From positions 1 to 10,824 of the forward strand of contig WJKD01000493.1 of NCBI GenBank assembly GCA_014729315.1: a stretch of DNA of 10,824 nt, read 5' to 3'. This document shows positions 1 to 7,036 of the stretch, piece by piece. The notes under the pieces are model-generated. The model did not search any database. It saw only the letters and a list, made by a program, of their open reading frames with translations, and was not told the DNA's origin. The position numbers were made by a program, and so were the translations under genes. Positions within the stretch are counted from its first letter, which is position 1; each line of letters starts with the position of its first letter. This stretch comes from Promethearchaeota archaeon. Lineage in GTDB: Archaea; Asgardarchaeota; Lokiarchaeia; Sigynarchaeales; SOKP01.

Positions 1-105
1 GGCTGAGGCGATGGAGTAGGCTGAGGCGATGGAGTAGGTTGAGGCGATGGAGTAGGTTGAGGCGATGGAGTAGGTTGAGGCGAAGGAGTAGGTTGAGGCG
101 AAGGA
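1..105 (-). repeat. 18-bp tandem repeat encoding PQPTPS
   Basis: Six nearly identical 18-bp units on the plus strand begin at 1, 19, 37, 55, 73 and 91; the sixth diverges in its last bases. Units differ only at silent or near-silent positions (ggctgag versus ggttgag; gatgg versus gaagg). Because 18 is a multiple of three, each unit adds one PQPTPS on the minus-strand reading frame, so copy number can change without breaking the gene. The array continues past the left edge, so its full length is unknown. Confidence 0.93.
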
Positions 106-497
106 ACTTTTTTTTTTGGGGATAATCCAGGTAAATGAGGTTTAGGCGGTTCTAAAGTCTTTAAAGATGGTTTCTCGGGTGTAGGTAATGGTTGCGTAGT
201 ATCTAAGGTTGGTGGTTCACCTTGTTGAGGAACTTTTCCTTCGGGTGCCGGTTTCAATATTAATTCGACACCGGAAAATTCAACTGCATCGGTTATATTT
301 TTTGAAATTTGTCCAGCAAAATCTAAAGACATATCTGAAATCTCAACTACACCTATAGTGCTTTTGTTATTTTCTGGATTTACTATTTCAACTGAAGTAC
401 CTTCAGAGATTCCTAATTTATTCGCGTTTGCAGGACTAATTACTACTTTATCTTTTGTTTCTTCTTTAATATCTACAAATATTTTAATTTCTGGCAT
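1..497 (-). CDS. Beta-barrel-like N-terminal domain with proline-rich repeat tail (partial, C-terminus off window)
   Basis: Reading from the ATG at 497 leftwards stays open to the window edge for 165 codons. The start is supported by a Shine-Dalgarno-like GAGGGAG at 501-507, the best such site in the window. Residues 1 to about 84 are rich in short beta strands, with a segment VVISPANANKLGISEGTSVE (residues 19-38) that resembles double-psi beta-barrel or molybdopterin-dinucleotide-binding-like folds such as FwdD; this is a fold-level guess. From about residue 85 the chain becomes proline-rich and low in complexity, passes a KKK encoded by an A10 run (108-117), and ends in the hexapeptide PQPTPS repeated up to the edge. 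Such tails are usually extended linkers or docking sites for SH3-like or profilin-like partners; here that is inference. The function is not recognised. The Roadblock and gelsolin genes lie upstream on the same strand. Confidence 0.72.
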   Translation of the reverse strand, partial: MPEIKIFVDIKEETKDKVVISPANANKLGISEGTSVEIVNPENNKSTIGVVEISDMSLDFAGQISKNITDAVEFSGVELILKPAPEGKVPQQGEPPTLDTTQPLPTPEKPSLKTLEPPKPHLPGLSPKKKVPSPQPTPSPQPTPSPQPTPSPQPTPSPQPTPSPQ

Positions 498-878
498 TTT
501 CTCCCTCAAATAATTCTAAAATGATACATTGCTTATTTTTATTTGACACTATAACTTCTTTAAGATTTAATGGTTATTTAAATTTTAATATACTATTTTT
601 CAAATTATTTTAATTGTATATGCTTTTGAATTTTGGAGAAGTTTTGAACGAATTAAATAAATTTTTCCTAGAATATACAGTCGTTCACATTTACTTAAAC
701 TTAACTACATTAGAGCCAATTATCGTAACGAGGAAATTCTTTAGGTAATATTTGATAAAAAGGATCTTGTTTAAAAAAAATGCGTTTCAAAATTAATATA
801 AATTAGGGAATTGTTTTGAAAGTAGAGTGAATCGGAAATTTTATTAATAGATATTTAATCAATTATCTTTTATCTCTA
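498..878. other. 381-bp intergenic region without a supported gene
   Basis: This stretch is very AT-rich and has no open frame with convincing protein character on either strand. It separates the Roadblock gene from the downstream proline-rich gene. An A8 run at 773-780 would be read as U8 in a minus-strand transcript about 100 nt after the Roadblock stop and could be its terminator. The promoter of the proline-rich gene should lie within about 100 bp of 497; a TATA-like minus-strand stretch near 580-596 is only a weak candidate. No RNA gene or strong hairpin was seen. Confidence 0.5.
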
Positions 879-1268
879 TTATCCTACGGGATATCTTTTT
901 CCTATTTCCCCAGCGTAATATCTAAACACCGATACAATTTTTCCCAAATCTGCGATTTTTCGGGAAGCCCCCATCAGGAAAAATCTTCCCGCAGCGCTAA
1001 GGATAATAAACGCATCTTCTCCTCTTAAGACCACTTCAAGCAAATGGTTATATCCAAGCGTGTTTATTGCGTCATTTCCACTTTTCATTACAACAGCACT
1101 TAAACTAGAAAATAGGTCTGGATTGATATTATATCCCGGAACGCATGAAAAAGCCAACTGAAGACCCTCGTTGGTTACTAAAGCTAATGCTTCTAATTCA
1201 GTATGTTCTGTAATATTACCGAGGAAGGTAGATAACGCTTGGGCTTCGTCAGGTGTAAGACTGGACAT
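879..1268 (-). CDS. Roadblock/LC7 domain protein
   Basis: This 129-residue protein is essentially one Roadblock/LC7 (MglB/LAMTOR-like) domain: an N-terminal helix (about 5-22), strand-turn-strand LEALALVTNEGLQLAFS (25-41), a long central helix (about 50-70), strands LLEVVLRGEDAFIILSAAG (76-94) and RFFLMGAS (95-102), and a C-terminal helix (105-124). The length fits the family. Roadblock proteins form homo- or heterodimers that serve as platforms or GTPase-activating partners for Ras-like small GTPases; no GTPase gene lies in this window, so the partner is unknown. Family expansion is characteristic of Asgard archaea. The gene lies 188 bp downstream of the gelsolin-domain gene on the same strand. 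TATA-like minus-strand sequence around 1308-1322 suggests it may have its own promoter. The ATG at 1268 gives the expected domain start. Confidence 0.9.
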   Translation of the reverse strand: MSSLTPDEAQALSTFLGNITEHTELEALALVTNEGLQLAFSCVPGYNINPDLFSSLSAVVMKSGNDAINTLGYNHLLEVVLRGEDAFIILSAAGRFFLMGASRKIADLGKIVSVFRYYAGEIGKRYPVG

Positions 1269-1456
1269 CTTCTTTTATTCCCTATATTAATTGTTTACCT
1301 TGTTTTTTAATAATATTATAATAGTTCTAAACTATAAAAATTTATATTAGTGCTATTAAATCTCAATGAGAAAATCCAAACTTCGAACGTAAGAATAAAA
1401 AACAATGTGGTCAAAAAGGTATATTGTTACTATAAATCAAAGAAAGAAAATTTTGG

Positions 1457-2305
1457 TTATTTTGAACCGCCTAATTGCATCTTAATCTGTTCCTTTAAGA
1501 TATCTTTTTTATCTTTATGTTCAACTTTAGGTTGACCAGAACCGTCGCCTTCTCTCCTTAAAAATTCAATGGCAACGATTTTGCCATTCTCAGATAATAC
1601 TCTTGGGGAATATCCTTCAGCAAAAAATACTCCTTCAGGAATGGAACCTACGCGTTCGATAACTTTTTCCGTTTGTTTTTTTCCCAAGAAGGATTGAACT
1701 TTCTCAACAACCGAGTATGCATGATTTCCAATTATAATAAGCTCTCTCTCGTAGCCTTCGGGCATTTTTATCTCTTCTAATTTCTGCATAATCTGATCGA
1801 AGTTAATCTGTTGATCTTCTTGGTAAAATGTTGGGGATTCTTGACCTGTATATAAAGGCCCGGTGTTTTGTGAGGCTCGTTTCTTACTACCGGCGATATT
1901 CATTCCATTTGCGGGTTCAGGAGCGTCAAAGATTGCTTTCTCTCGCAAAGGATGAGTTCCTCCGCCTCCAGGCGCTGCTACTTCTTCTGCTTTGATTTCT
2001 TTTGCGATTCCTGCTTCAGTTTTCCCACCCATGATTTTTACTAAGTCAGGTTCTTCGTCTCCTTCGTCTACGGAAGTCACGCTATAATGCATGCCCACTT
2101 GACCCCGTATTTCTTGACTGCGCTTTGCTCCAATAAATTTCGAGCGAACATTGCTTTGAGATCCTAACCATAAAAAGATTTTTCTAATGTCATCTGCAAC
2201 AAGGACGTACACTTCGTCTGGGCTCATTACATCTTTAATAGCCCCCTCTGTAGACAACTCCGATGTGGTTCCGTCTTGCTCGACCTTGAAAATTTGTGTA
2301 CCCAT
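1457..2305 (-). CDS. Gelsolin-domain protein with unrecognised C-terminal domain
   Basis: The protein has 282 residues. Residues 5-95 match a single gelsolin/villin-type repeat: an N-terminal strand (TQIFKVEQDG), the core VYVLVADDIRKIFLWLGSQS (32-51), an amphipathic helix with the KRSQEIRGQ segment (61-69), then VTSVDEGDEEPDLVKIMGG (76-94), which corresponds to the family pattern of a VDEG-like strand followed by a short helix and Gly-Gly. Residues about 96-165 are a Gly/Pro-rich, probably flexible linker. Residues about 166-255 form a second compact region (core ELIIIGNHAYSVVEKV, 188-203) that I do not recognise, followed by a charged tail. Gelsolin repeats bind actin, often with calcium; Asgard archaea encode actins and short gelsolins, so an actin-regulating role is plausible inference. 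The ATG at 2305 is chosen because the domain begins immediately after it; upstream ATGs at 2336 and 2312 are in other frames or stop at once. Confidence 0.85.
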   Translation of the reverse strand: MGTQIFKVEQDGTTSELSTEGAIKDVMSPDEVYVLVADDIRKIFLWLGSQSNVRSKFIGAKRSQEIRGQVGMHYSVTSVDEGDEEPDLVKIMGGKTEAGIAKEIKAEEVAAPGGGGTHPLREKAIFDAPEPANGMNIAGSKKRASQNTGPLYTGQESPTFYQEDQQINFDQIMQKLEEIKMPEGYERELIIIGNHAYSVVEKVQSFLGKKQTEKVIERVGSIPEGVFFAEGYSPRVLSENGKIVAIEFLRREGDGSGQPKVEHKDKKDILKEQIKMQLGGSK

Positions 2306-2348
2306 AACCCATCAAATTTTTTTATTGTGTACCCATCAAAATTTTTTT
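2294..2348 (-). repeat. Imperfect direct duplication across the gelsolin-gene start, creating a four-codon upstream ORF
   Basis: The plus-strand string ttgtgtacccat occurs at 2294-2305 (start of the gene) and again at 2325-2336; cccatcaaa followed by a T-run also occurs twice (from 2308 and from 2332). On the minus strand the upstream copy reads ATG GGT ACA CAA TAA, a five-codon frame (2336-2322) that repeats the first four codons of the real gene and then stops. It lies in the presumed 5' untranslated region. Confidence 0.8.
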
Positions 2349-2371
2349 ACTACTATAATAATAGATTAAGG

Positions 2372-2388
2372 CTTTTTAAAATTTCCAA
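2372..2388 (-). promoter_or_regulatory. Candidate BRE/TATA promoter for the gelsolin-domain gene
   Basis: On the minus strand this reads TTGGAAATTTTAAAAAG, with an A-rich BRE-like stretch before a TATA-like TTTTAAAAA. Initiation about 25 nt downstream, near 2352, would give a leader of roughly 45 nt that includes the duplicated mini-ORF. This rests on pattern only. Confidence 0.35.
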
Positions 2389-2432
2389 CTATGATATTTT
2401 TCTTCTAGAGCGGAACAAAATAATTAAAGAAT

Positions 2433-2440
2433 AAAAAAAA
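2433..2440 (-). terminator. U8 tract just after the nnr stop codon
   Basis: An A8 run on the plus strand is read as U8 by the minus-strand nnr transcript, four nucleotides after the TAA stop. U-rich tracts without a strong hairpin are the usual intrinsic termination signal in archaea. Confidence 0.5.
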
Positions 2441-2444
2441 GCTA

Positions 2445-4034
2445 TTACGAGTTAAAGAATTCTTTTTCATTAAGCAATTTTTCAATTGAAGGATTAATGT
2501 TTTTTATCATATCCATGGCTGTAAATCGTGGTCCAATAGTTTTTTTGCAATATTCTCCATTAATTCCGTTCAAAAACGCTGCAGAGCACGCTGAATTAAA
2601 AGTAGAATTACCGATCGAGAGAAAACAGCCGCATAAGCCCGCTAAAACATCTCCTGTACCTCCAATAGCCATTTCTGGACAACCCGTTTTATTAATCTTT
2701 ATATTCCGAGTATCGCTAATGTAATCGTAGGGACCTTTTATTAACAAGGTAACATTAAGATTTTGGCTTATGTCGGAAATTATTTTGATACGTTCATCTA
2801 AATTATCAAAAGAAGGAAGCTCAATATCAGTCATAATTTTTAACTCTCCCTCGTGGGGAGTTAATATTACTGATTGATCGCTAAGTAATTCAAGATGGTT
2901 TTTAACCAATTTAAGCGCGTCAGCGTCCAAAACGAAATTTTTTTCTTCTTTTCGAAATAATTTAAGGAGTTCTACAAGCAAATTTTCAGTTTCTTTTTCT
3001 TGCCCTAATCCCGGGCCTATCACGATAGTATTGGCCCAGTCAACTAACCACGAGACTTCATCGAAACAATCTAAATTTAACCAATCTCCCGGACTTGATC
3101 TTACGATGAGATTAGGGGAATAACTTCTTAATACATCTCCGATTACTTCTGGGGTGTAAGTAATAACTAAATCAATTCCAAATCCAATCCCAGTCAATGA
3201 TGAATAAGCAGGCGCTCCAGAATAGTTTTTAGATCCACCAATAACGAGAAGCCGACCATATTGTCCCTTATGTGCGTCTTTTCTTCTTAATTTTAATGTT
3301 GGAATAATATCACCTCTTCCGACAAATAGCTCCGCTTCTTGGGGAATTCCAATAGATCTTACCACAATTTCGTTGATAAATTCACGACCCTCCTTCATTC
3401 CTATTTTAGTTTTATGGAACGTAATAACGAGATCCGCTTTTACAGCTTTATCTGAAACTTCACCTGTATCAGGATTTAATCCGGATGGGACGTCTATTGA
3501 GATTATTGGAATGTTCTTATGAGTTTTAGCCTCGTTTATAAAATCAATAGCGGTTGCGATTGGCTCTCTTATTTTACCCTTAATACCCGTACCTAATAGA
3601 CCGTCTATAATTATATTGTAATAGCCTGTTTGGTCTAGAATAATGCCCAGGTCTACTATATCAGTTGAATCCTTCGCAATATTAATCCGTATTGTGTTTG
3701 TGAGATGATTAGAAATTATATTCCAACTGGTTTTTGCCTCTTTTGTAGTAATCTTTTGGGGATTTCCCGCTAATACCACAGTTGACTCGATTCCTAACGA
3801 AGCCAAATGTCTTGCTATTACGAAACCGTCTCCTCCGTTATTTCCTGTTCCACAAAAGATTAGGGCGTGAGAATTTTTTTTATTGCTAAGATTATATCTC
3901 AAATAAACTTCAGTAGCAAAAGAATAGCCTGCACATTCCATTAAATAACCTTTTGGTATACCGAGCCATTCAGCATTATTGTCTAAAACTCCCATTTCTT
4001 TAGAAGAGATTTTTTCTGGATTAGAGAATTTCAT
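2445..4034 (-). CDS. nnr: Bifunctional NAD(P)H-hydrate epimerase / ADP-dependent (S)-NAD(P)H-hydrate dehydratase
   Basis: This 529-residue fusion repairs damaged NADH and NADPH hydrates. The N-terminal epimerase (YjeF_N fold, about 1-235) shows IFCGTGNNGGDGFVIARHL (59-77), with the conserved Asn-Asn-Gly-Gly-Asp-Gly core at 65-70, then DGLLGTGIKG (144-153) and the Asp-containing SIDVPSGL (179-186). The C-terminal dehydratase (ribokinase-like YjeF_C/CARKD fold, about 245-520) shows GRLLVIGGSKNYSGAP (260-275), VIGPGLG (338-344), VLDADAL (368-374), TPHEGE (392-397), LIKG (431-434) and AIGGTGDVLAGL (456-467), whose Asp462 is the expected catalytic base. Length and order match archaeal and bacterial Nnr. 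It is a housekeeping cytosolic enzyme with no functional tie to its neighbours. It is divergent from the uroporphyrinogen-decarboxylase-like gene across a 138-bp promoter region. The ATG at 4034 gives a normal N-terminal helix. Confidence 0.95.
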   Translation of the reverse strand: MKFSNPEKISSKEMGVLDNNAEWLGIPKGYLMECAGYSFATEVYLRYNLSNKKNSHALIFCGTGNNGGDGFVIARHLASLGIESTVVLAGNPQKITTKEAKTSWNIISNHLTNTIRINIAKDSTDIVDLGIILDQTGYYNIIIDGLLGTGIKGKIREPIATAIDFINEAKTHKNIPIISIDVPSGLNPDTGEVSDKAVKADLVITFHKTKIGMKEGREFINEIVVRSIGIPQEAELFVGRGDIIPTLKLRRKDAHKGQYGRLLVIGGSKNYSGAPAYSSLTGIGFGIDLVITYTPEVIGDVLRSYSPNLIVRSSPGDWLNLDCFDEVSWLVDWANTIVIGPGLGQEKETENLLVELLKLFRKEEKNFVLDADALKLVKNHLELLSDQSVILTPHEGELKIMTDIELPSFDNLDERIKIISDISQNLNVTLLIKGPYDYISDTRNIKINKTGCPEMAIGGTGDVLAGLCGCFLSIGNSTFNSACSAAFLNGINGEYCKKTIGPRFTAMDMIKNINPSIEKLLNEKEFFNS

Positions 4035-4110
4035 ATCAATTTAATTTATGATATCTCAAATAAAAAACATTTTTTTAATAATTCTTAAATTCCTAAGATT
4101 CTTCAGTTTT

Positions 4111-4155
4111 GAAAACTTTATTTATTGATCCCCAATTATTAAAAACATTATAATA
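4111..4155 (+). promoter_or_regulatory. Candidate promoter elements for the URO-D-like gene
   Basis: GAAAACTTTATTTAT (4111-4125) looks like BRE plus TATA and would give a short leader. A second TATA-like TTATAATA (4148-4155) is about 22 bp before the ATG at 4173 and would give a leaderless or nearly leaderless transcript. No Shine-Dalgarno sequence precedes the start, so either fits. The divergent nnr promoter must lie in the same gap, but no clear element was picked out. Confidence 0.35.
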
Positions 4156-4172
4156 CTGAATTTAATTGACCA

Positions 4173-5327
4173 ATGATGAGTAGATTCAAGGAAGATATCG
4201 TTGAAGCGAAAGAGAGACTAACTGCGTGGTGGGATCACGAAATCCTTGATCGTCCATGTATATCATACTTAACTCCTCGACCAAATGTAAAATTAACTAA
4301 AATAGGTAATCCTTTAGATTACTTTGATCCGTTCTTTTTAGCAGAACACTGGGAAATGATCGATGAATATATTAAATACTTCGAAGAAACCTCTGAATCT
4401 TTTTTTTTTGGAGGAGAAGAAATCCCAAACATTAAAATGAATTATGGACCGGGTATTATAGCTGCTGTGTTTGGAATAGTTCCAAAATTTCAATCCAGAA
4501 CTGTTTGGTTAAGTAAAGAGACTCCAGTTGATGAGATTTTTCCTTTACTGGAAGAAACTCAATTAAACTCGAATAACGAATGGTATGCTCGATTAATGAA
4601 AGCGACCGAATTCGCAGCTAAAAGTGCTAAATCAGATTATGCTGTCACTGTTTCTGACATTGGAGGAGTATTGGATGTATTATCCTCTTTCTTGGGACCT
4701 ACTAAACTAATCCTTACAATGAGACGTAATCCAGGATTAATAAGCGAATGTAGAAGAGTAATTCTTGATAAGTTAAATATTTTATACGACGATTTACAAT
4801 CGACCATCGAAAAATATTGCAGTGGATGCATAACTTGGATGGATATCTGGTGTCCGAAGCGTTGGTATCCTATTCAATGCGATTTTAGCGCATTTTTATC
4901 TCCAAAATGGTTCCGAAAATTTGCTTTACCCGACATTAAAGAACAATCAGAAAGCTTGGATTATAGTGTTTATCACTTAGATGGACCAGACGCTCTTAAA
5001 CATCTGGATGATATATTACAAATCCCTTCGATCACAGCTGTACAGTGGGTTCCAGGAGCAGGAAATGAGCTGAAATGTAGCGATGTTTGGATGCCCGTAT
5101 ATAAAAAAATTCAAAAGGCGGGAAAGAGTGTTATTATCGATTTTTTCGAAGACCCCAACCGCTTATCCCATTTTTATAAGAATCTAGATCCTAAACTCTT
5201 ATACACAACTAATATTTTTATGGATTATATACGCGCAATATATTATGTTCCGGAATTTATAGGAGGAGCAGCTGGTAAAGGAAGCTTAAGACAGTTTAAA
5301 AAACAATTACGTAAAGAATTTAAATAA
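4173..5327 (+). CDS. Uroporphyrinogen-decarboxylase-like (URO-D superfamily) protein
   Basis: This 384-residue protein resembles the URO-D/MtaA-CmuA TIM-barrel superfamily, in particular the branch annotated only as URO-D-like. The N-terminus has a helix ending in RLTAWWDHEILDRPCISY (15-32), the usual opening of this branch. Later landmarks are SDIGGVLDVLSSFLGP (161-176), YHLDGPDALKHLDDIL (267-282) and QWVPGAGN (291-298). The superfamily includes porphyrin decarboxylases and zinc-dependent corrinoid methyltransferases. At the position where MtaA-type enzymes carry a His-X-Cys zinc motif, this protein has HLDG without the Cys, so methyltransferase activity cannot be assumed; no corrinoid protein or haem gene is nearby. 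Two ATGs (4173 and 4176) are adjacent and either may be used. A T10 run at 4400-4409 encodes Phe residues in frame. The gene converges on the HAD hydrolase. Confidence 0.75.
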   Translation: MMSRFKEDIVEAKERLTAWWDHEILDRPCISYLTPRPNVKLTKIGNPLDYFDPFFLAEHWEMIDEYIKYFEETSESFFFGGEEIPNIKMNYGPGIIAAVFGIVPKFQSRTVWLSKETPVDEIFPLLEETQLNSNNEWYARLMKATEFAAKSAKSDYAVTVSDIGGVLDVLSSFLGPTKLILTMRRNPGLISECRRVILDKLNILYDDLQSTIEKYCSGCITWMDIWCPKRWYPIQCDFSAFLSPKWFRKFALPDIKEQSESLDYSVYHLDGPDALKHLDDILQIPSITAVQWVPGAGNELKCSDVWMPVYKKIQKAGKSVIIDFFEDPNRLSHFYKNLDPKLLYTTNIFMDYIRAIYYVPEFIGGAAGKGSLRQFKKQLRKEFK

Positions 5328-5334
5328 AAGTATC

Positions 5335-5397
5335 TTATTGAGTAATTGAGTCAATAAAAAGTTAAAATAAAGAGTGCACTTCTTTTATTCTCTCTTT
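5335..5397. terminator. Convergent terminator zone between URO-D-like and HAD genes
   Basis: TTATTGA (5335-5341) and TCAATAA (5351-5357) form a 7-bp hairpin with a 9-nt loop. For the minus-strand HAD transcript it lies about 40 nt past the stop and is followed by CTTTTATTT. For the plus-strand transcript a pyrimidine-rich, U-rich stretch at 5379-5397 serves the same purpose. It is a plausible two-way terminator, judged from sequence alone. Confidence 0.5.
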
Positions 5398-5398
5398 T

Positions 5399-6025
5399 CT
5401 AATAAAAATTTTTTAAAACTGAATACAATTCTTTAAAAGAGCTTACTTCGAATTCGGAACAAAATGCAACTTTTTCTTTACTTCGCACAAATCGTATAGT
5501 ATTGATCCCTAGTTTTGAAGCATTATTCACATTCTTTAAATTATCATCTATAAAAATGCACGCTTGAGCTGGAACTTTTAATCTTTCTAATAATAATTCA
5601 AATATTTCTATGTCTGGTTTACGCAGATTTACTTCACCGCTGATAATTATTTCCCTAAAATATTTATTAAGATCGTATTTGTTTCGAAGATAATTAGACC
5701 ACTCTTTTAAATCGTTTGATAACATTGCGATGGAATAGTTGGAATATACTTTTTCAATAAATTGATAGAAATCCTCATCAATTGATAAATAATTATCCAG
5801 ATATTCCTTTTCGATTTCGGGATAATGATTCCCAAGACCTAATATATTCCATAATTCTTGAGAAGAAATCAATCCGAGACTCCCTTTAAGATATGTCCGC
5901 AATATCACGCTTTCTGACAATTTGGGATTCTTTTCGAGAGCAAATGGAATTAATAATTCGTATAGGTCGCGCCCTTCTCGAAAAATTACACCCATTGCGT
6001 CGACAATTATCCATTTTAGTACCAT
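5399..6025 (-). CDS. HAD superfamily hydrolase (subfamily IA-like)
   Basis: This 208-residue protein carries the four haloacid-dehalogenase motifs: motif I VDAMGVIF with nucleophile Asp9, motif II MLSNDL with Ser103, motif III with Lys136 in LRKPD, and motif IV FIDDN with Asp160-Asp161. A helical cap lies between motifs I and II (about 16-95). The length is typical of subfamily IA. In HAD phosphatases the residue two after the nucleophile is a second Asp; here it is Met11, as in L-2-haloacid dehalogenases (Asp-Ala-Tyr-Gly-Thr) and some IA proteins with Asp-X-Gly-Gly-Val. The protein may therefore lack the phosphatase general acid, or act on an atypical substrate. The substrate is unknown and the neighbours do not help. 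No Shine-Dalgarno sequence precedes the ATG; a TATA-like element lies near 6090-6100 on the minus strand. Confidence 0.85.
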   Translation of the reverse strand: MVLKWIIVDAMGVIFREGRDLYELLIPFALEKNPKLSESVILRTYLKGSLGLISSQELWNILGLGNHYPEIEKEYLDNYLSIDEDFYQFIEKVYSNYSIAMLSNDLKEWSNYLRNKYDLNKYFREIIISGEVNLRKPDIEIFELLLERLKVPAQACIFIDDNLKNVNNASKLGINTIRFVRSKEKVAFCSEFEVSSFKELYSVLKNFY

Positions 6026-6162
6026 AATTAGTAATGTGAATTATTTAATTAAATCAAATCCTTTTTTTAATGAAGTATAGAACTTGGATTTTATAGAAGG
6101 TTTTTAAGTATGAAATCTGATAATATATCTAATATAAATTAAAACTAGAAAAGGTCGTTAAA

Positions 6163-6896
6163 ATAGCTGTAAATATTATTGAAATCGTTCCTGGGATTTT
6201 TAGTTTAATTTTTGTGGGAATAAATGTGATAGTGGGTATAACAATAATTTCTAAATATTTCCGCTATAAAACTCGCGAATTTTTATTAGTAGGATTTGCT
6301 TGGATGGGTTTAGCAAGTCCCTGGGTACCAGAAATAATTGAAATGTTTATCCTAATTACAGGTCCACCCGTTAACAACGAGCTTGTGATATTTATTTATT
6401 TACTAATTAATATCGCCATACTTCCATTTTATGTTATTGCCTGGCTAATAGCGACGATTAGTTTCTTAGGAATCAAAAAGAATTCACGGTCAATTATCAT
6501 GGGTATTACATATGCGCTTACATTCTTGTTTGAAATATTAATCTTTTATTTTTTCTACACTAATCGAATATTAATTGGAGAATTTTCGGGTCCTTTTTTA
6601 ATTGAATGGTCTCTATTCATTGAGATTTTCTTTATTATTTGTATTGCGTTTTTTTAACTACGGGCATCTTATTTGCTCGAGAGTCATTACGCTCAGATGC
6701 CAAAGATACGAAGATGAGAGGTAAACTAATAATTATAGCATTGGTTTCTCTTACAATTGGAGCTCTTATTGACTCTATGTTCACATCCTTGACAAGCAAC
6801 ATTCTCGCACGTTTAATTTTGCTTCTTAGTTCTCTGATTTTCTACATTGGATTTATCTTTCCCACTTGGGCTAGTAAATTATTAATTAAACCTTAA
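6163..6896 (+). pseudogene. Decayed seven-helix membrane protein gene (paralogue of 9105-9824)
   Basis: Two overlapping frames (6163-6657 and 6639-6896) together encode one membrane protein aligning end to end with the 239-residue paralogue at 9105-9824. The first shared segment aligns without gaps: IAVNIIEIVPGIFSLIF here against MALTGFEILQGSFSLLF there, so the paralogue's initiator ATG falls on ATA at 6163. No ATG, GTG or TTG lies in frame between the upstream stop (6130) and 6163, and the first usable one, GTG at 6214, would cut through helix 1. A second defect is a frameshift at a T7 run (6649-6655): frame one stops at 6655-6657 after IAFF, while the continuation LTTGILFARESLRSD lies in the -1 frame. 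One extra T restores a 244-residue protein. Alternatives are non-canonical ATA initiation plus slippage at the T run, or an assembly error for the frameshift. A TATA-like TAATATAAAT at 6130-6139 is still present. Confidence 0.8.
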
Positions 6897-6934
6897 GCAA
6901 GTTAATTTTGAGTTTAAAACATAACTCCACATCA

Positions 6935-7030
6935 TTCAATCTGATTGAACAACTAACGTGAGATTTGATTAATCTATAGCAAATCTTATTAAAATGAATC
7001 TCCTTTTTTAGATTAGGTTTCTCTAACCGA
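6935..7030 (+). other. Cluster of small inverted repeats upstream of the two-repeat small protein
   Basis: Four inverted repeats lie in under 100 bp: TTCAAT/ATTGAA (6935-6940 and 6944-6949), AGATTTG/CAAATCT (6961-6967 and 6980-6986), AATCT/AGATT around a T6 run (6997-7001 and 7010-7014), and an imperfect TTAGGTT/AACCGAA (about 7013-7031) ending just before the start codon. The T6 hairpin may terminate transcription from the decayed gene; the others could be operator-like or chance in AT-rich DNA. Confidence 0.35.
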
Positions 7031-7036
7031 ACTAGC

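Noticed and set aside
1..105. CRISPR-like array
   Set aside because: The units are contiguous 18-bp repeats with no spacers and stay in one reading frame, so it is a coding tandem repeat.
1350..1535. Plus-strand frame of 61 codons between the Roadblock and gelsolin genes
   Set aside because: It overlaps the 3' end of the gelsolin gene antisense, has low-complexity Lys/Asn-rich content and no start signal.
6163..6896. Two separate membrane proteins (6214-6657 and 6639-6896)
   Set aside because: Both align consecutively to one paralogue, and their overlap is the frameshift point.
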